Source: Mycobacterium sp. MBM
GTDB taxonomy: Bacteria; Actinomycetota; Actinomycetes; Mycobacteriales; Mycobacteriaceae
Assembly (NCBI GenBank): GCA_021648845.1
Contig: JAKJHY010000010.1
Coordinates: 62,001 to 126,000 of the forward strand
Length of the DNA stretch: 64,000 nt
Direction: 5' to 3'
Shown here: positions 7,948-16,910 of the stretch, piece after piece
How the letters are laid out: each line of letters begins with the position of its first letter
How positions within the stretch are numbered: the stretch's first letter is position 1
Notes under the pieces: model-generated
The model's input: only the letters and a program-made list of their open reading frames with translations
The model's database searches: none
Told to the model about the DNA's origin: nothing
Made by a program: the position numbers and the translations under genes

Positions 7948-9426
7948 ATGCGAGCCGCAACGTCGTCGGGCTGTAGGTCCGAACCACCCACCGGCCCGCG
8001 GCGGCGGATCACGGTGGTGCTGACGAGTCTGCTCATCGCGCTGTTCGCCGGCGCGATGCTGGCGCCGGCGAGTGCGCAAGCAGACGGCGAGACCTACACC
8101 ATCGCCACCGACACGACCTTTGCCCCGTTCGAATTCCAGGATGCCAGCGGCAATTTCATCGGTATCGACATGGATCTCATCCGGGCGATCGGCGAGGATC
8201 AAGGTTTCAGCGTCGATATCAAGCCGCTCGGTTTCGACGCCGCGCTGCAGGCGGTCCAAGCCAATCAGGTCGACGGTGTCATCGCGGGCATGTCCATCAC
8301 CGATGAACGTCGCAAAGTCTTCGACTTCTCCGATCCCTATTTCGAATCCGGTATCCAGATGGCGGTGCTGGAGGACAACGAGGACATCAAATCCTACGAG
8401 GACCTGCGCGGCAAGCGGGTCTCGGTCAAGAACGGCACCCAGGGTGCGGATTTCGCGAACTCGATCAAAGACCAGTACGGCTTCGAGGTGGTCTCGTTCG
8501 CCGACTCGTCCACGATGTTCGACGAGGTGCGGACCGGTAACTCGGTGGCCGCCTTCGAGGACTACCCGGTGCTGCTTTATGCCATCGCGCAGGGCAACGG
8601 GTTCAAAACCGTGACCCCGAAGGAGGATCCGACCGGCTACGGGTTCGCGGTGAACAAGGGCCGCAATGCCGAGCTGCTGGCGAAGTTCAACGCCGGGCTG
8701 GAGAACCTCAAGGCCTCGGGCCGCTACGACGAGATCCTGGCGACCTATCTCGGCGAGGGTGCGGCCACCAGCGACCGTTCGTTCTTCGGGCTGGTCAAGA
8801 GCACGGCGCCGATGTTGCTGGCCGGGCTGAAGATGACCGTCATCCTGACGGTCTCCTCGATCTTCTTCGCGCTGATTCTGGGCGTCATCTTCGGTTTGGC
8901 CAGGGTGTCCCGGTCGATCTGGCTGCGCGCCATCGGCACCACGTTCGTCGACATCTTCCGCGGAACACCGCTGATCGTGCAGGCGTTCTTCATCTATTTC
9001 GGTATCCCCACCGCGTTGGGCTTTCAGATGTCGGCGGTCACGGCGGGCATCATCACGCTCTCGCTCAACGCCGGCGCCTATATGACCGAGATCGTGCGTG
9101 GCGGCATCCTGTCGGTGGACAAGGGGCAGATGGAGGCAGCGCGCAGTCTCGGTATCGGATATCTGCCCACGATGCGAAGAGTGATTCTGCCGCAGGCGAT
9201 CCGCACCATGATCCCCTCATACATCAACCAATTCGTCATCACCTTGAAAGACACCTCGATCCTGTCGGTGCTCGGCATCGCCGAACTCACCCAGACCGGC
9301 CGGATCATCATCGCCGGCAACTACAAGGCCTTCGAGATGTGGCTGATCGTCGGCATCATCTACTTCATCGTCATCATGGCCCTGACCAAACTCTCGGACC
9401 GACTGGAAAGGCGGCTCGTGAAATGA
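7948..9426 (+). CDS. Fused substrate-binding protein and permease of a polar amino-acid ABC importer
   Basis: 492 residues from the ATG at 7948, with GGACGGGAG as ribosome-binding site. After an N-terminal hydrophobic helix (about 26-45), residues 50-270 form a type II periplasmic-binding domain ([42 protein letters not shown]). A GlnP/HisM-type permease follows, with five or so membrane helices and the coupling EAA-loop ([23 protein letters not shown]). The fusion resembles the GlnP/GlnPQ proteins of firmicutes, in which the receptor is tethered to the channel. The ligand is probably glutamine, glutamate or a related amino acid, but is not certain. The stop overlaps the ATG of the ATPase gene, so both are co-translated. 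Confidence 0.92.
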   Translation: MRAATSSGCRSEPPTGPRRRITVVLTSLLIALFAGAMLAPASAQADGETYTIATDTTFAPFEFQDASGNFIGIDMDLIRAIGEDQGFSVDIKPLGFDAALQAVQANQVDGVIAGMSITDERRKVFDFSDPYFESGIQMAVLEDNEDIKSYEDLRGKRVSVKNGTQGADFANSIKDQYGFEVVSFADSSTMFDEVRTGNSVAAFEDYPVLLYAIAQGNGFKTVTPKEDPTGYGFAVNKGRNAELLAKFNAGLENLKASGRYDEILATYLGEGAATSDRSFFGLVKSTAPMLLAGLKMTVILTVSSIFFALILGVIFGLARVSRSIWLRAIGTTFVDIFRGTPLIVQAFFIYFGIPTALGFQMSAVTAGIITLSLNAGAYMTEIVRGGILSVDKGQMEAARSLGIGYLPTMRRVILPQAIRTMIPSYINQFVITLKDTSILSVLGIAELTQTGRIIIAGNYKAFEMWLIVGIIYFIVIMALTKLSDRLERRLVK

Positions 9427-10196
9427 GCGAGTTGGTAACCGAAGCGGCGGCGGCCGAGCCGCAAGGAACGGTCAAGATCCGCATCGAGGGGCTCAAGAAG
9501 TCCTTCGGCGATCTGGTGGTGCTGGACGGCATCGACACCACGATCAGCCAGGGTGAGGTGGTCTGTGTGATCGGGCCGTCGGGTTCGGGCAAGTCCACTT
9601 TTCTGCGCTGCCTGAACAAGCTGGAGGACATCACCGGCGGCAAGGTGACCGTCGACGACTACGACCTGACCGATCCCAAGGTCGACCTGGACAAGGTGCG
9701 CCAGCACATCGGCATGGTGTTCCAGCACTTCAACCTTTTCCCACACATGACCGTGTTGGAAAACGTCACGCTGGCACCGCTGATGACCAAGAAGATGGAC
9801 AAGGCGGCCGCGGAGAACAAGGCCCGCGAGTTGCTGGCCCAGGTCGGGCTGGCGGAGAAGGCCGACGTGAAGCCGGCCACCCTGTCCGGCGGTCAGAAGC
9901 AGCGCGTCGCGATCGCGCGCGCCCTGGCGATGAACCCCTCGATCATGCTGTTCGACGAGGCCACCAGCGCACTGGATCCGGAGATGGTCGGCGATGTCCT
10001 GGAGGTGCTGCGCCAACTCGCCGCGGCCGGTATGACCATGGTCGTGGTCACCCACGAGATGGGCTTCGCGCGGGAGGTCGCCACCCGGGTGATCTTCATG
10101 GCCGACGGCAACATCGTCGAGGATGACACTCCCGAGGCGGTGTTCGGGAATCCGAAACATCCTCGGCTGCGGGAATTCCTGTCGAAGGTGCTCTGA
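9423..10196 (+). CDS. glnQ: Amino-acid ABC transporter ATPase
   Basis: 257 residues. The ATG at 9423 overlaps the stop of the permease gene (ATGA), which decides the start. Complete ABC motifs are present: Walker [11 protein letters not shown]-loop [11 protein letters not shown], signature [15 protein letters not shown], Walker [13 protein letters not shown] and the switch His in VVTHEMGF. This sequence is close to GlnQ/HisP subfamily ATPases that drive uptake of polar amino acids. It must pair with the fused receptor-permease immediately upstream, giving a complete two-gene importer. Confidence 0.95.
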   Translation: MSELVTEAAAAEPQGTVKIRIEGLKKSFGDLVVLDGIDTTISQGEVVCVIGPSGSGKSTFLRCLNKLEDITGGKVTVDDYDLTDPKVDLDKVRQHIGMVFQHFNLFPHMTVLENVTLAPLMTKKMDKAAAENKARELLAQVGLAEKADVKPATLSGGQKQRVAIARALAMNPSIMLFDEATSALDPEMVGDVLEVLRQLAAAGMTMVVVTHEMGFAREVATRVIFMADGNIVEDDTPEAVFGNPKHPRLREFLSKVL

Positions 10197-10204
10197 GGGG
10201 CGCG

Positions 10205-11053
10205 TTGCCGCAGATACGGCCCAAGACCGGGAACCCGACCTGGCTGGCCGCTGTGTTGCGGGCCGAGGGGATCGACCCGGTCGAGTTCGATGGCTGGCGC
10301 GAGCGCGGGCACGGCGACTTCAAGGACGTCCGCGGGGTGATGGTGCACCACACCGGCTCGGACCGGGCGAGTGCGGCGTCCATCGCCGGCGGGCGGCCCG
10401 ATCTGGCCGGACCGTTGTCGCAGCTGCACATCGCCCGTGATGGGACCGTCACCGTGGTGGCTGCGGGCGTGGCCTGGCACGCAGGCATCGGCATGTACCC
10501 GTGGGTGCCCGCGAACATGGGGAACTGGCACCTGATCGGTATCGAGTGCGCCAACACCGGTACCAGTCCGACGGCGCCGCATCGCAGGAACTGGCCGGAC
10601 GCACAGTATTTCGCGCTGGTGCGATGCTGTGCGGCGATCAATCGGAGGCTTCACCAGACCTCGGCGCGCACCATCGGGCACAAGGAGTACGCGGGCCGCG
10701 CGCAAGGTAAGTGGGATCCCGGCGGCATCGATATGGATATCTTGCGCCGGGATATCGCCGAGCAGCTCAGCGCCGATGTCGGCGCGGCGCCCACCCCGCG
10801 CCCTGCGGTGCCGGTCGGCGAATACGCCGACGTCCTGATGTTCCGCGGCAGCACGGGGGCTCAGGTGGCCGAACTGCAGCGCCGACTCAAGACCGCCTAC
10901 GCGGCCTACGCCGGCCGGCTCGCCGTGGACGGGGTGTTCGGCTACGAAACCGAAAGGGTGGTAAGGGAATTCCAGCGCCGATTCGGCGGACTCAAGGTCG
11001 ACGGTATCGTCGGACCGGCAACGGCCGCGGCATTGCGGCTCAGGCTGGTGTGA
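10205..11053 (+). CDS. N-acetylmuramoyl-L-alanine amidase with peptidoglycan-binding domain
   Basis: 282 residues from a TTG at 10205, eight bases after the ATPase stop, so probably in the same transcript. Residues about 35-190 form an amidase_2/PGRP domain, with zinc-ligand candidates in VMVHHTG and in GHKEYAGRAQGKWDPGG. Residues about 210-282 form a PG_binding_1 domain (FRGSTGAQVAELQRRL ... VDGVFGYETERVVREFQRRFGGLKVDGIVGPAT). No signal peptide is visible, as in phage endolysins and in the mycobacterial Rv3594-type proteins it resembles. It would cut the amide bond between MurNAc and the peptide stem. How it reaches the wall is unclear from the sequence. Confidence 0.88.
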   Translation: MPQIRPKTGNPTWLAAVLRAEGIDPVEFDGWRERGHGDFKDVRGVMVHHTGSDRASAASIAGGRPDLAGPLSQLHIARDGTVTVVAAGVAWHAGIGMYPWVPANMGNWHLIGIECANTGTSPTAPHRRNWPDAQYFALVRCCAAINRRLHQTSARTIGHKEYAGRAQGKWDPGGIDMDILRRDIAEQLSADVGAAPTPRPAVPVGEYADVLMFRGSTGAQVAELQRRLKTAYAAYAGRLAVDGVFGYETERVVREFQRRFGGLKVDGIVGPATAAALRLRLV

Positions 11054-11992
11054 TCACGGCTGGCTGGTGAGATAACCGCCAAGCCGGAAGAACTTGTCAC
11101 CGGAGTGCACGGCGCCATCGGCCGACCGGACCCGGGTGATCACCAGAGCGTGATTGTGGCCGCGGTGGGCCTGCGGTCCGCACACCACCGCACCGCCACC
11201 CTCCTGCACGATCACGCGTCCGGGTGTTCCGCCATAACGGATCTCGGAGACCGTGGCCTCCAGCACCTCGATCCGCTCACCGCGGTAGTGGGTGAACGCG
11301 GCGGGGTAGGGCTCCGACAACGCCCGCACCAGCCGCTCCAGATCCTCGGCCGGCCAGCTCCAGTCGATCAGGCTGTCCCGTTCGGAGCGCTTGTGGAAGT
11401 AGGTGCGCGAGGCCTTGTCCTGGGGGCGCCACTGCGGGTTGCCCGATTCCAGTGCTGTCAGTGCTTCTCTCAGCGCGCCGGGGATCAACTCGATACCGCG
11501 CTCGACCAGCTGGGTGCCGGTGTCGTGCGGGCCGATCGGCAGCGAGTGCTGGACCAGAACGTCACCGGTGTCGAGGCTTTCGTCCATCCGGTGCACCGTC
11601 AGGCCGATCTGGGATTCCCCGCTGATCAGCGACCAGATGACGGGCGAGAACCCGGTGCCCTTCGGCAGCAGTGAATCGTGCAGGTTCAGCGTTCCGTGCG
11701 GCGGCAGGTTGTAGAGCTCGGGCGGCATCCAGGTGTACCAGCTGTTGACGACGATCACGTCGGGCTCGGCGCGCTTCACGAGGTCGATGGTGGTGTTGTC
11801 GACGCGCTCGGTGAGATGGACGGGGATTCCGTAGCTGTGGGCAAGCTCCTCGACCGAATCGGAGAAGATCCCCTTGTAGGAGTCCTCACTCGCCGGATGC
11901 GTGACCGAGAGCGCGACATCGTGGCCGAGATCGATGAGCGCCTGCAGCGTCTTGACGCCCCACGTTTGAAAGCCGAACGAAACGACGCGCAT
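11054..11992 (-). CDS. fxbA: Methionyl-tRNA-formyltransferase-like enzyme, likely siderophore N-formyltransferase (FxbA-like)
   Basis: 312 residues from the ATG at 11992 (MRVVSFGFQTWGVKTLQ). The N-terminal domain has the formyltransferase fold, with the NLHDSLLPKGTGFSPVIWSL catalytic region (an Asn-His pair and a later Asp in RMDESLDTGDVL). The C-terminal domain resembles the Fmt C-terminal domain. The donor would be N10-formyl-tetrahydrofolate. It differs from housekeeping Fmt (HxSLLP context altered, no genomic link to def), and an IdeR box lies 84 bases upstream. In M. smegmatis the iron-regulated formyltransferase FxbA makes the N-formyl group of exochelin; this is the best match, though the exochelin synthetases are not in the window. 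The symbol is therefore by family and regulation. Confidence 0.75.
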   Translation of the reverse strand: MRVVSFGFQTWGVKTLQALIDLGHDVALSVTHPASEDSYKGIFSDSVEELAHSYGIPVHLTERVDNTTIDLVKRAEPDVIVVNSWYTWMPPELYNLPPHGTLNLHDSLLPKGTGFSPVIWSLISGESQIGLTVHRMDESLDTGDVLVQHSLPIGPHDTGTQLVERGIELIPGALREALTALESGNPQWRPQDKASRTYFHKRSERDSLIDWSWPAEDLERLVRALSEPYPAAFTHYRGERIEVLEATVSEIRYGGTPGRVIVQEGGGAVVCGPQAHRGHNHALVITRVRSADGAVHSGDKFFRLGGYLTSQP

Positions 11993-12075
11993 AGCCCACT
12001 GACCTCGCTGAATATCACCACTGTGTCGCCCATGAGACTGGTGTCCCACAGGATGTCCAGGGACAAGCTAGCAGA

Positions 12076-12094
12076 TTAACTAAGCCTTAGCTAA
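12076..12094 (-). promoter_or_regulatory. IdeR (iron) box upstream of the formyltransferase
   Basis: Read on the minus strand, TTAGCTAAGGCTTAGTTAA matches the IdeR consensus TTAGGTTAGGCTAACCTAA at 14 of 19 positions and keeps the outer TTAG and TAA arms and the AGGCT centre. It lies 84 bases upstream of the ATG. Weaker than the box at 7580-7598 but well placed. Confidence 0.75.
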
Positions 12095-12187
12095 GTCACC
12101 TCTGGGTCCGAGCTGTGCGCACACCGCGCCGCCCCCGGGGCGGGCAACGATTTTGCTCGAATCGCACGAGCCGGTACGAACGGTGAT

Positions 12188-12916
12188 TCAACCCCGGCGT
12201 ACGGAGTTACCGCTGCCGGACTCGCTCACCCGAGGTTCGCCCGTCCGATAGGTGACGGTGTTGTCGAACCCGGACACGGCGATCTGCCCGCTGGACTCGG
12301 CGGTGACCATGTTGTCGAAACCCGATACCGTCACGGCCGCGCACTGACCGGTGATGTCGACGGTGTTGTTCGCGCCGCTGACGATCACGGTGTTGTCGTT
12401 GCAGTTCACCGACCTGTCGACGCCGATGCCGCTGATGGTCACGATGGTGCCAGGCGCCGGATCGGAATCCGATGGGGGCGCGGCGATATCGGTGGGGAGG
12501 GTGATGATCGTCGGCGCCGCCGGCGGCACCGGCGCCACGGGGACGTCGGTCAGCATGCCCCCGCCACCGGAGATGCCGGAGCTATCGGGTGCCGAGACAT
12601 GGGAGTAGACGACGAACGCCGCCGCGGCCCCGGCGAGCAGGAACATGACGACCGCGATCGGCGCGATGGCCACCCACGGCCGAAACCCGGCGCCCGATGG
12701 GCCCGACGGATGCGACGCCGTGTAGCCGGTGAGGCGGGGGTCTGCGCCATAAGGGCTTTGGCCATCCGAGGCTTGACCATAGGGGTGCTGTCCGTACCAC
12801 GACTGGGTCGGCGGCGGAGCCGGGTGACCGTGGCTCGTCGGGGTCGCGTGCTCGGTACCGAGTTCGGTGGGTTCCAGCGCACGAATCCGGGCTTCCGGGT
12901 CGTCCTGCGGGTTCAT
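12188..12916 (-). CDS. DUF3060 membrane-anchored protein
   Basis: 242 residues from the ATG at 12916 (MNPQDDPEARIRAL); the ORF is open further upstream and no strong ribosome-binding site decides the start. The first 80 residues are cytoplasmic, rich in Pro, Gly, Tyr and His with GQ.PYG repeats. One membrane helix (about 81-104) follows, then an exported part. The C-terminal 90 residues carry the DUF3060 pattern, with repeating NTV and VSGFDNxVT units (VIVSGANNTVDITG, VTVSGFDNMVTAE, IAVSGFDNTVTYR) suggesting a small beta-helix. Function of DUF3060 is unknown. Confidence 0.75.
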   Translation of the reverse strand: MNPQDDPEARIRALEPTELGTEHATPTSHGHPAPPPTQSWYGQHPYGQASDGQSPYGADPRLTGYTASHPSGPSGAGFRPWVAIAPIAVVMFLLAGAAAAFVVYSHVSAPDSSGISGGGGMLTDVPVAPVPPAAPTIITLPTDIAAPPSDSDPAPGTIVTISGIGVDRSVNCNDNTVIVSGANNTVDITGQCAAVTVSGFDNMVTAESSGQIAVSGFDNTVTYRTGEPRVSESGSGNSVRRG

Positions 12917-13018
12917 CGGCCGATGGTCGCATATTCGTCCGCTCGCCGGGGTCCGCGCAGACGGCTGCGGCGCCGGAGCCACCGGATGGTGACGCCGACG
13001 CCGCAGGGTCCGCGAACT

Positions 13019-14428
13019 CTATGCCGATACCGGGACTGGTGCCGGTGCCGATCCTGAACCGGCCGGCTGCCGGTCGTGATCGTCGAGCATGGTGAGCTCG
13101 TCGAACGGGTCGGACCCACCCAGCACGGCGTCCACCTTGTCCCGATCGACCGTCTTGGTCCACGACCCGACCAGCAGGGTGGCCACCGCGTTGCCGGAGA
13201 AATTGGTCAGCGCGCGCGCCTCGGACATGAACCGGTCGATGCCGACGATGAGGCCCACACCGTCGAGCAGGTCGGGGCGATGGGCCTGCAGACCGCCGGC
13301 CAGCGTCGCCAGCCCGGCGCCGGTGACACCGGCGGCACCCTTGGAGGCGACGATCATGAAGACCAGCAGGCCGATCTGCTCGGACACGCTCAGCGGATCG
13401 CCCAGGGCGCCGGCGATGAACAGCGAGGCCATCGTCAGATAGATGGCGGTGCCGTCCAGGTTGAACGAGTACCCGGTGGGGACCACGACGCCGACGGTCG
13501 AGCGGTCGACGCCGAGGTGCTCCATCTTCGCGATCAGTCGCGGCAGTGCCGACTCCGAGGAGGACGTGGAGACGATGAGCAGGTATTCGCGGGCCAGGTA
13601 GCGGACCAGCTTGAAGATCGACACCCCGGCCACCGCGCGCAGCAGCGCACCGAGCACGCCGAACACGAAGATCGCGCACGTCAGGTAGAAGCCGACCATC
13701 AGCGTCATCAGCTGCGCGACCGCGGCCCAGCCGGTCTGGCCGACGACATTGGCGATGGCGCCGAACGCGCCGATCGGGGCCAGCCACAGGATCATCACCA
13801 GGACCTTGAAGACCAGCTTTTGCAGGTGCTCGATACCGCGCAGGATCGGCTCGCCCGCCGTACCGAGACCTTGGATCGCGAATCCGACCAGCAACGCGAC
13901 GAACAGCGCCTGCAGCACGCTTCCCGCGGTCAGCGCGGAGAACAGCGAGGTCGGGATGATGCCCTGGACGAAGTCCAGCAGGCCGCCGGCCTCGTGGGCC
14001 TTGTCGGCGAGCTCGGCGCCCTTGCCCGCGGTCTCGGTGACGTTGAGGCCTTCACCCGGGTGCAGCAGGTTGCCGACCACCAGGCCGATCCCGAGGGCGA
14101 ACGTCGACATCGCCAGGAAGTAGACGAAGGCGAGCCCGCCGACCTTGCCGACCGTCGCCGCCTTACGCACCGACCCGATGCCCAACACGATGGTGCAGAA
14201 GATGACCGGTGCGATCATCATCTTGATCAGCGCGACGAACATGGTGCCGAGCACGCCGACGCTCTTGCCCACATCGGGGGCAAGGATGCCGACCCCGACA
14301 CCGGCGACGACGGCGATGATCACCGCGATGTAGAGCCAATGGGTGCGGTCCCGCCTGGTTTTGGTGGGGCCCTGTGGTGCGGCGCCCGGCGGCGGCGTCG
14401 CCGGAGACGGTTGCTGGGTAGTAGTCAT
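13019..14428 (-). CDS. dctA: C4-dicarboxylate/proton (or sodium) symporter, DAACS family
   Basis: 469 residues from the ATG at 14428. The Pro-rich cytoplasmic N terminus is followed by the DAACS fold: about eight membrane helices, the Ser-rich re-entrant hairpin LLIVSTSSSESALPRLIAKME, and the family signature SFNLDGTAIYLTMA. A second re-entrant loop carries TGAGLATLAGGL. These match DctA/GltP-type symporters, which import succinate, fumarate, malate or acidic amino acids. A CitA/DcuS-type kinase and its regulator are transcribed divergently from the same 70-base promoter region, which supports a C4-dicarboxylate or citrate-type substrate and ligand-induced expression. Confidence 0.92.
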   Translation of the reverse strand: MTTTQQPSPATPPPGAAPQGPTKTRRDRTHWLYIAVIIAVVAGVGVGILAPDVGKSVGVLGTMFVALIKMMIAPVIFCTIVLGIGSVRKAATVGKVGGLAFVYFLAMSTFALGIGLVVGNLLHPGEGLNVTETAGKGAELADKAHEAGGLLDFVQGIIPTSLFSALTAGSVLQALFVALLVGFAIQGLGTAGEPILRGIEHLQKLVFKVLVMILWLAPIGAFGAIANVVGQTGWAAVAQLMTLMVGFYLTCAIFVFGVLGALLRAVAGVSIFKLVRYLAREYLLIVSTSSSESALPRLIAKMEHLGVDRSTVGVVVPTGYSFNLDGTAIYLTMASLFIAGALGDPLSVSEQIGLLVFMIVASKGAAGVTGAGLATLAGGLQAHRPDLLDGVGLIVGIDRFMSEARALTNFSGNAVATLLVGSWTKTVDRDKVDAVLGGSDPFDELTMLDDHDRQPAGSGSAPAPVPVSA

Positions 14429-14498
14429 GTAAGGATGGTCGGACACGGCGTGAGCCAGGTCACGTTTTAGTTCATTTCGTTCACGGGAGGTGCGCCGC

Positions 14499-16034
14499 AT
14501 GGTGGCCGACCGAATATCGCGGTGGTCGCTGGCGGGCCAGGCCATCGCACTGCAGACATTGGTCATCGCCTTGGTCGTGGTCGCGGGCGGCGGGTTGGCG
14601 CTGCTGGATGCCCGGCAGGACGCCGACGCCGCGGCCGAAGCCCAGGTGCTGGGGATCGCGACCTCGCTGGCCGATTCCCCGTCGACCGCCCAGGCGATCA
14701 TCGAGGGCAACGCGACGGCCACGCTGCAACCGGTCACCGAGTTGGTGCGCAGGCAGACCGATATCGCGTTCATCACCATCATGGCGCCCGACCGCACCCG
14801 CTACACCCACACCGACCCGTCCCAGATCGGGGGGAGCTACCTCGGCAATATCGAACCGGCGCTGCACGGGCAATCGTTCACCGAGGTCTACACCGGAACG
14901 CTGGGCCCGTCGGTCCGCGCGGTGGTGCCCGTGCACGACGGCGACGGCCGGGTGATCGGTCTGGTGGCCGCCGGCATCCTGCAGCAGAGCCTTGCCGAGC
15001 GGTGGCGCGAGCAGTGGTCGAAGATCGCGGCAGTGGGCCTTGGTGCCCTTGGGGTTTCGCTGATCGGGGTATGGGGCATCCGGCGCAGGTTGCTGCGCCA
15101 GACGCGAGGGCTGCGTCCCGACGAGTTGCGGGTGATGTATGACCACCACGACGCGATCTTGCATGCGGTGTCGGAGGGCCTGATCGTTTTGGACCGCGAC
15201 GGCGTCGTGCTGGTCAACGACGAGGCGCGACGGCTGTTGGCGCTCCCGCCCGGCCCGGTGTCGCGCGCGGACCTGCCGGAGTTCCTGCGGGTCGCCGATC
15301 CGGGGGTGCGCGACGAACTGCACGTCACCGACGAGCGGGTGCTGGTGGTCAACCGGGCGAGGGTGGCCGATTCGGGCAGCGAGGTGGTGACCGTGCGGGA
15401 CCGCACCGAATTGCAGGGCGCGCTCGGCGAACTCAGCTCGCTGCAGGTACTTGCCGACTCCCTGCGCGCGCAGGCCCATGAATCGGCCAACAAGCTGCAC
15501 ACCGTGATCACGATGGTCGAGATGGGCCGGCCGCAGGATGCCGTCGCGGTGGCGACCAGGGAGCTCGAACTCTCGCAACGACTGGTCGATCGGCTTTCGG
15601 AGGCCGTCAGCGAGCCCGCCCTGGTTGCGCTGCTGCTCGGCAAGACCGCGCAGGCCGATGAGCGCGGTATCGCATTGACCGTCACCGAGGACACCCAACT
15701 GCCCTCCGATACCGCCCTGACCGGGCAGGAACTGGTGACCGTGCTGGGCAATCTCATCGACAATGCGATGGATGCCTGTGATCGAGACGACCCGTGGGTC
15801 GAGGTGACGGTGATCCAGGACGCACAAGCTCTGCGAATCATGGTGGCCGACAGCGGTACCGGGATGGACGCCGACGAGTTCAGCCGAGCGTTGCGCCGGG
15901 GGTATTCGACGAAGACCGGCGACGGGCACGGCCTCGGCCTGGCGCTGGTCGCGCAGGTGGTGCATCGCCACGGCGGCACGCTGAGCACCGACGTCGGCTA
16001 CGGGTCGGTGGTCTCGGTGGTGATCGACCGGTGA
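14499..16034 (+). CDS. CitA/DcuS-family sensor histidine kinase
   Basis: 511 residues from the ATG at 14499, eight bases after GGGAGG; a GTG at 14490 is the alternative. Two membrane helices (about 12-38 and 180-200) bracket an extracytoplasmic PAS-like sensor of the DcuS/CitA type (DIAFITIMAPDRTRYTHTDPSQIGG, VRAVVPVHDGDGRVIGLVAAGI). A cytoplasmic PAS domain (AVSEGLIVLDRDGVVLVNDEARRLL) follows. The kinase core has the subfamily H-box LRAQAHESANKLHTV, N-box LGNLIDNAMDAC, and ATP-lid motifs DSGTGMD and GHGLGLALV. It should sense a carboxylate outside the cell and phosphorylate the regulator encoded by the overlapping downstream gene, controlling the divergent transporter gene. Confidence 0.92.
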   Translation: MVADRISRWSLAGQAIALQTLVIALVVVAGGGLALLDARQDADAAAEAQVLGIATSLADSPSTAQAIIEGNATATLQPVTELVRRQTDIAFITIMAPDRTRYTHTDPSQIGGSYLGNIEPALHGQSFTEVYTGTLGPSVRAVVPVHDGDGRVIGLVAAGILQQSLAERWREQWSKIAAVGLGALGVSLIGVWGIRRRLLRQTRGLRPDELRVMYDHHDAILHAVSEGLIVLDRDGVVLVNDEARRLLALPPGPVSRADLPEFLRVADPGVRDELHVTDERVLVVNRARVADSGSEVVTVRDRTELQGALGELSSLQVLADSLRAQAHESANKLHTVITMVEMGRPQDAVAVATRELELSQRLVDRLSEAVSEPALVALLLGKTAQADERGIALTVTEDTQLPSDTALTGQELVTVLGNLIDNAMDACDRDDPWVEVTVIQDAQALRIMVADSGTGMDADEFSRALRRGYSTKTGDGHGLGLALVAQVVHRHGGTLSTDVGYGSVVSVVIDR

Positions 16035-16720
16035 TCAGGGTTCTCATCGTCGAGGACGATGTGTTGATCGCCGAGGCGCATCGCACGTATCTGGCTCGGC
16101 TGCAGGGTTTTTCGCCGGCGGCGGTGGTGCACACCGCGCGCGACGCCATGCGTACCGCGGCGGCCGCGGCGGCCGCGGCGGAGCCGATCGACCTGGTGCT
16201 GCTGGACCTGGGGCTGCCCGATGCGAGTGGGATATCGCTGGCCTCCGGACTGTCCGGGCTGGTTCCGGCGCCCGATATCATCGCCATCACCTCCGAGCGT
16301 GATCTGGAGATGGTGCGCGCCGCGGTATCGCACGGGGCGCTGTCCTATCTGCTCAAGCCGTTTACCTTTGCCGCGTTCCGGGATCGCCTGGAACGGTATC
16401 GCCGGTACCGGACGGCCCTGCCTGCCGGCACCGAGGCCGCCAGTCAGGCGGAGGTGGACCGGGCGATGGCCGAGTTGCGGGTCGGCGCGGAGCGGGCGGC
16501 GGCGCCGAAGGGCGCGGCGCCGCAGACCACCGACGAGATCGCCAGGGCGGTTCGCGACCGGCCCGGCGGGCTGACCGCCGACGAGGCGGCCGCCCAGGTC
16601 GGGGTGTCGCGGGTGACCGCCTGGCGGTATCTGGAGCGGCTGGCCGATGAGGGCACCGTCACCCGGCACACCGACTACGGAAAGGCCGGCCGGCCCAAGA
16701 CGCGCTACCAGTGGCGCTGA
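16031..16720 (+). CDS. CitB/DcuR-family response regulator
   Basis: 229 residues from a GTG at 16031 that overlaps the kinase stop by four bases. The receiver domain has the acidic pair VEDD near the N terminus, the phospho-acceptor Asp in VLLDLGLPD, the conserved Thr/Ser in AITSERD and Lys in LLKPF. An Ala-rich helix follows, then a C-terminal winged helix-turn-helix (GLTADEAAAQVGVSRVTAWRYLERLADEGTV) as in CitB/DcuR/MalR regulators. The likely target is the promoter region 14429-14498 shared with the dicarboxylate transporter. No operator is called because no second copy of a motif is visible. Confidence 0.9.
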   Translation: MIRVLIVEDDVLIAEAHRTYLARLQGFSPAAVVHTARDAMRTAAAAAAAAEPIDLVLLDLGLPDASGISLASGLSGLVPAPDIIAITSERDLEMVRAAVSHGALSYLLKPFTFAAFRDRLERYRRYRTALPAGTEAASQAEVDRAMAELRVGAERAAAPKGAAPQTTDEIARAVRDRPGGLTADEAAAQVGVSRVTAWRYLERLADEGTVTRHTDYGKAGRPKTRYQWR

Positions 16721-16910
16721 CGGTCACCCGGACGACGGCTTCTGCTGCGGTTGCGCAGTTCGGACACCACAAACCGGTCTCTCGGCGGGTGGGTGTCCGC
16801 CGGTGCCGAGGCCCCGTCGGATATCGACCCGGCAAATACTTCGTGTGCTGACAGCAAATCGAACGGACCGGTTTTATGATGTCTCCCGACCGGTTGGCGA
16901 AAGGCTTGCT

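Noticed and set aside
12582..14470. Long frames at 12582-13787 (-) and 13076-14470 (+)
   Set aside because: Shadows of the DUF3060 and dicarboxylate transporter genes; no motifs and no start signals.
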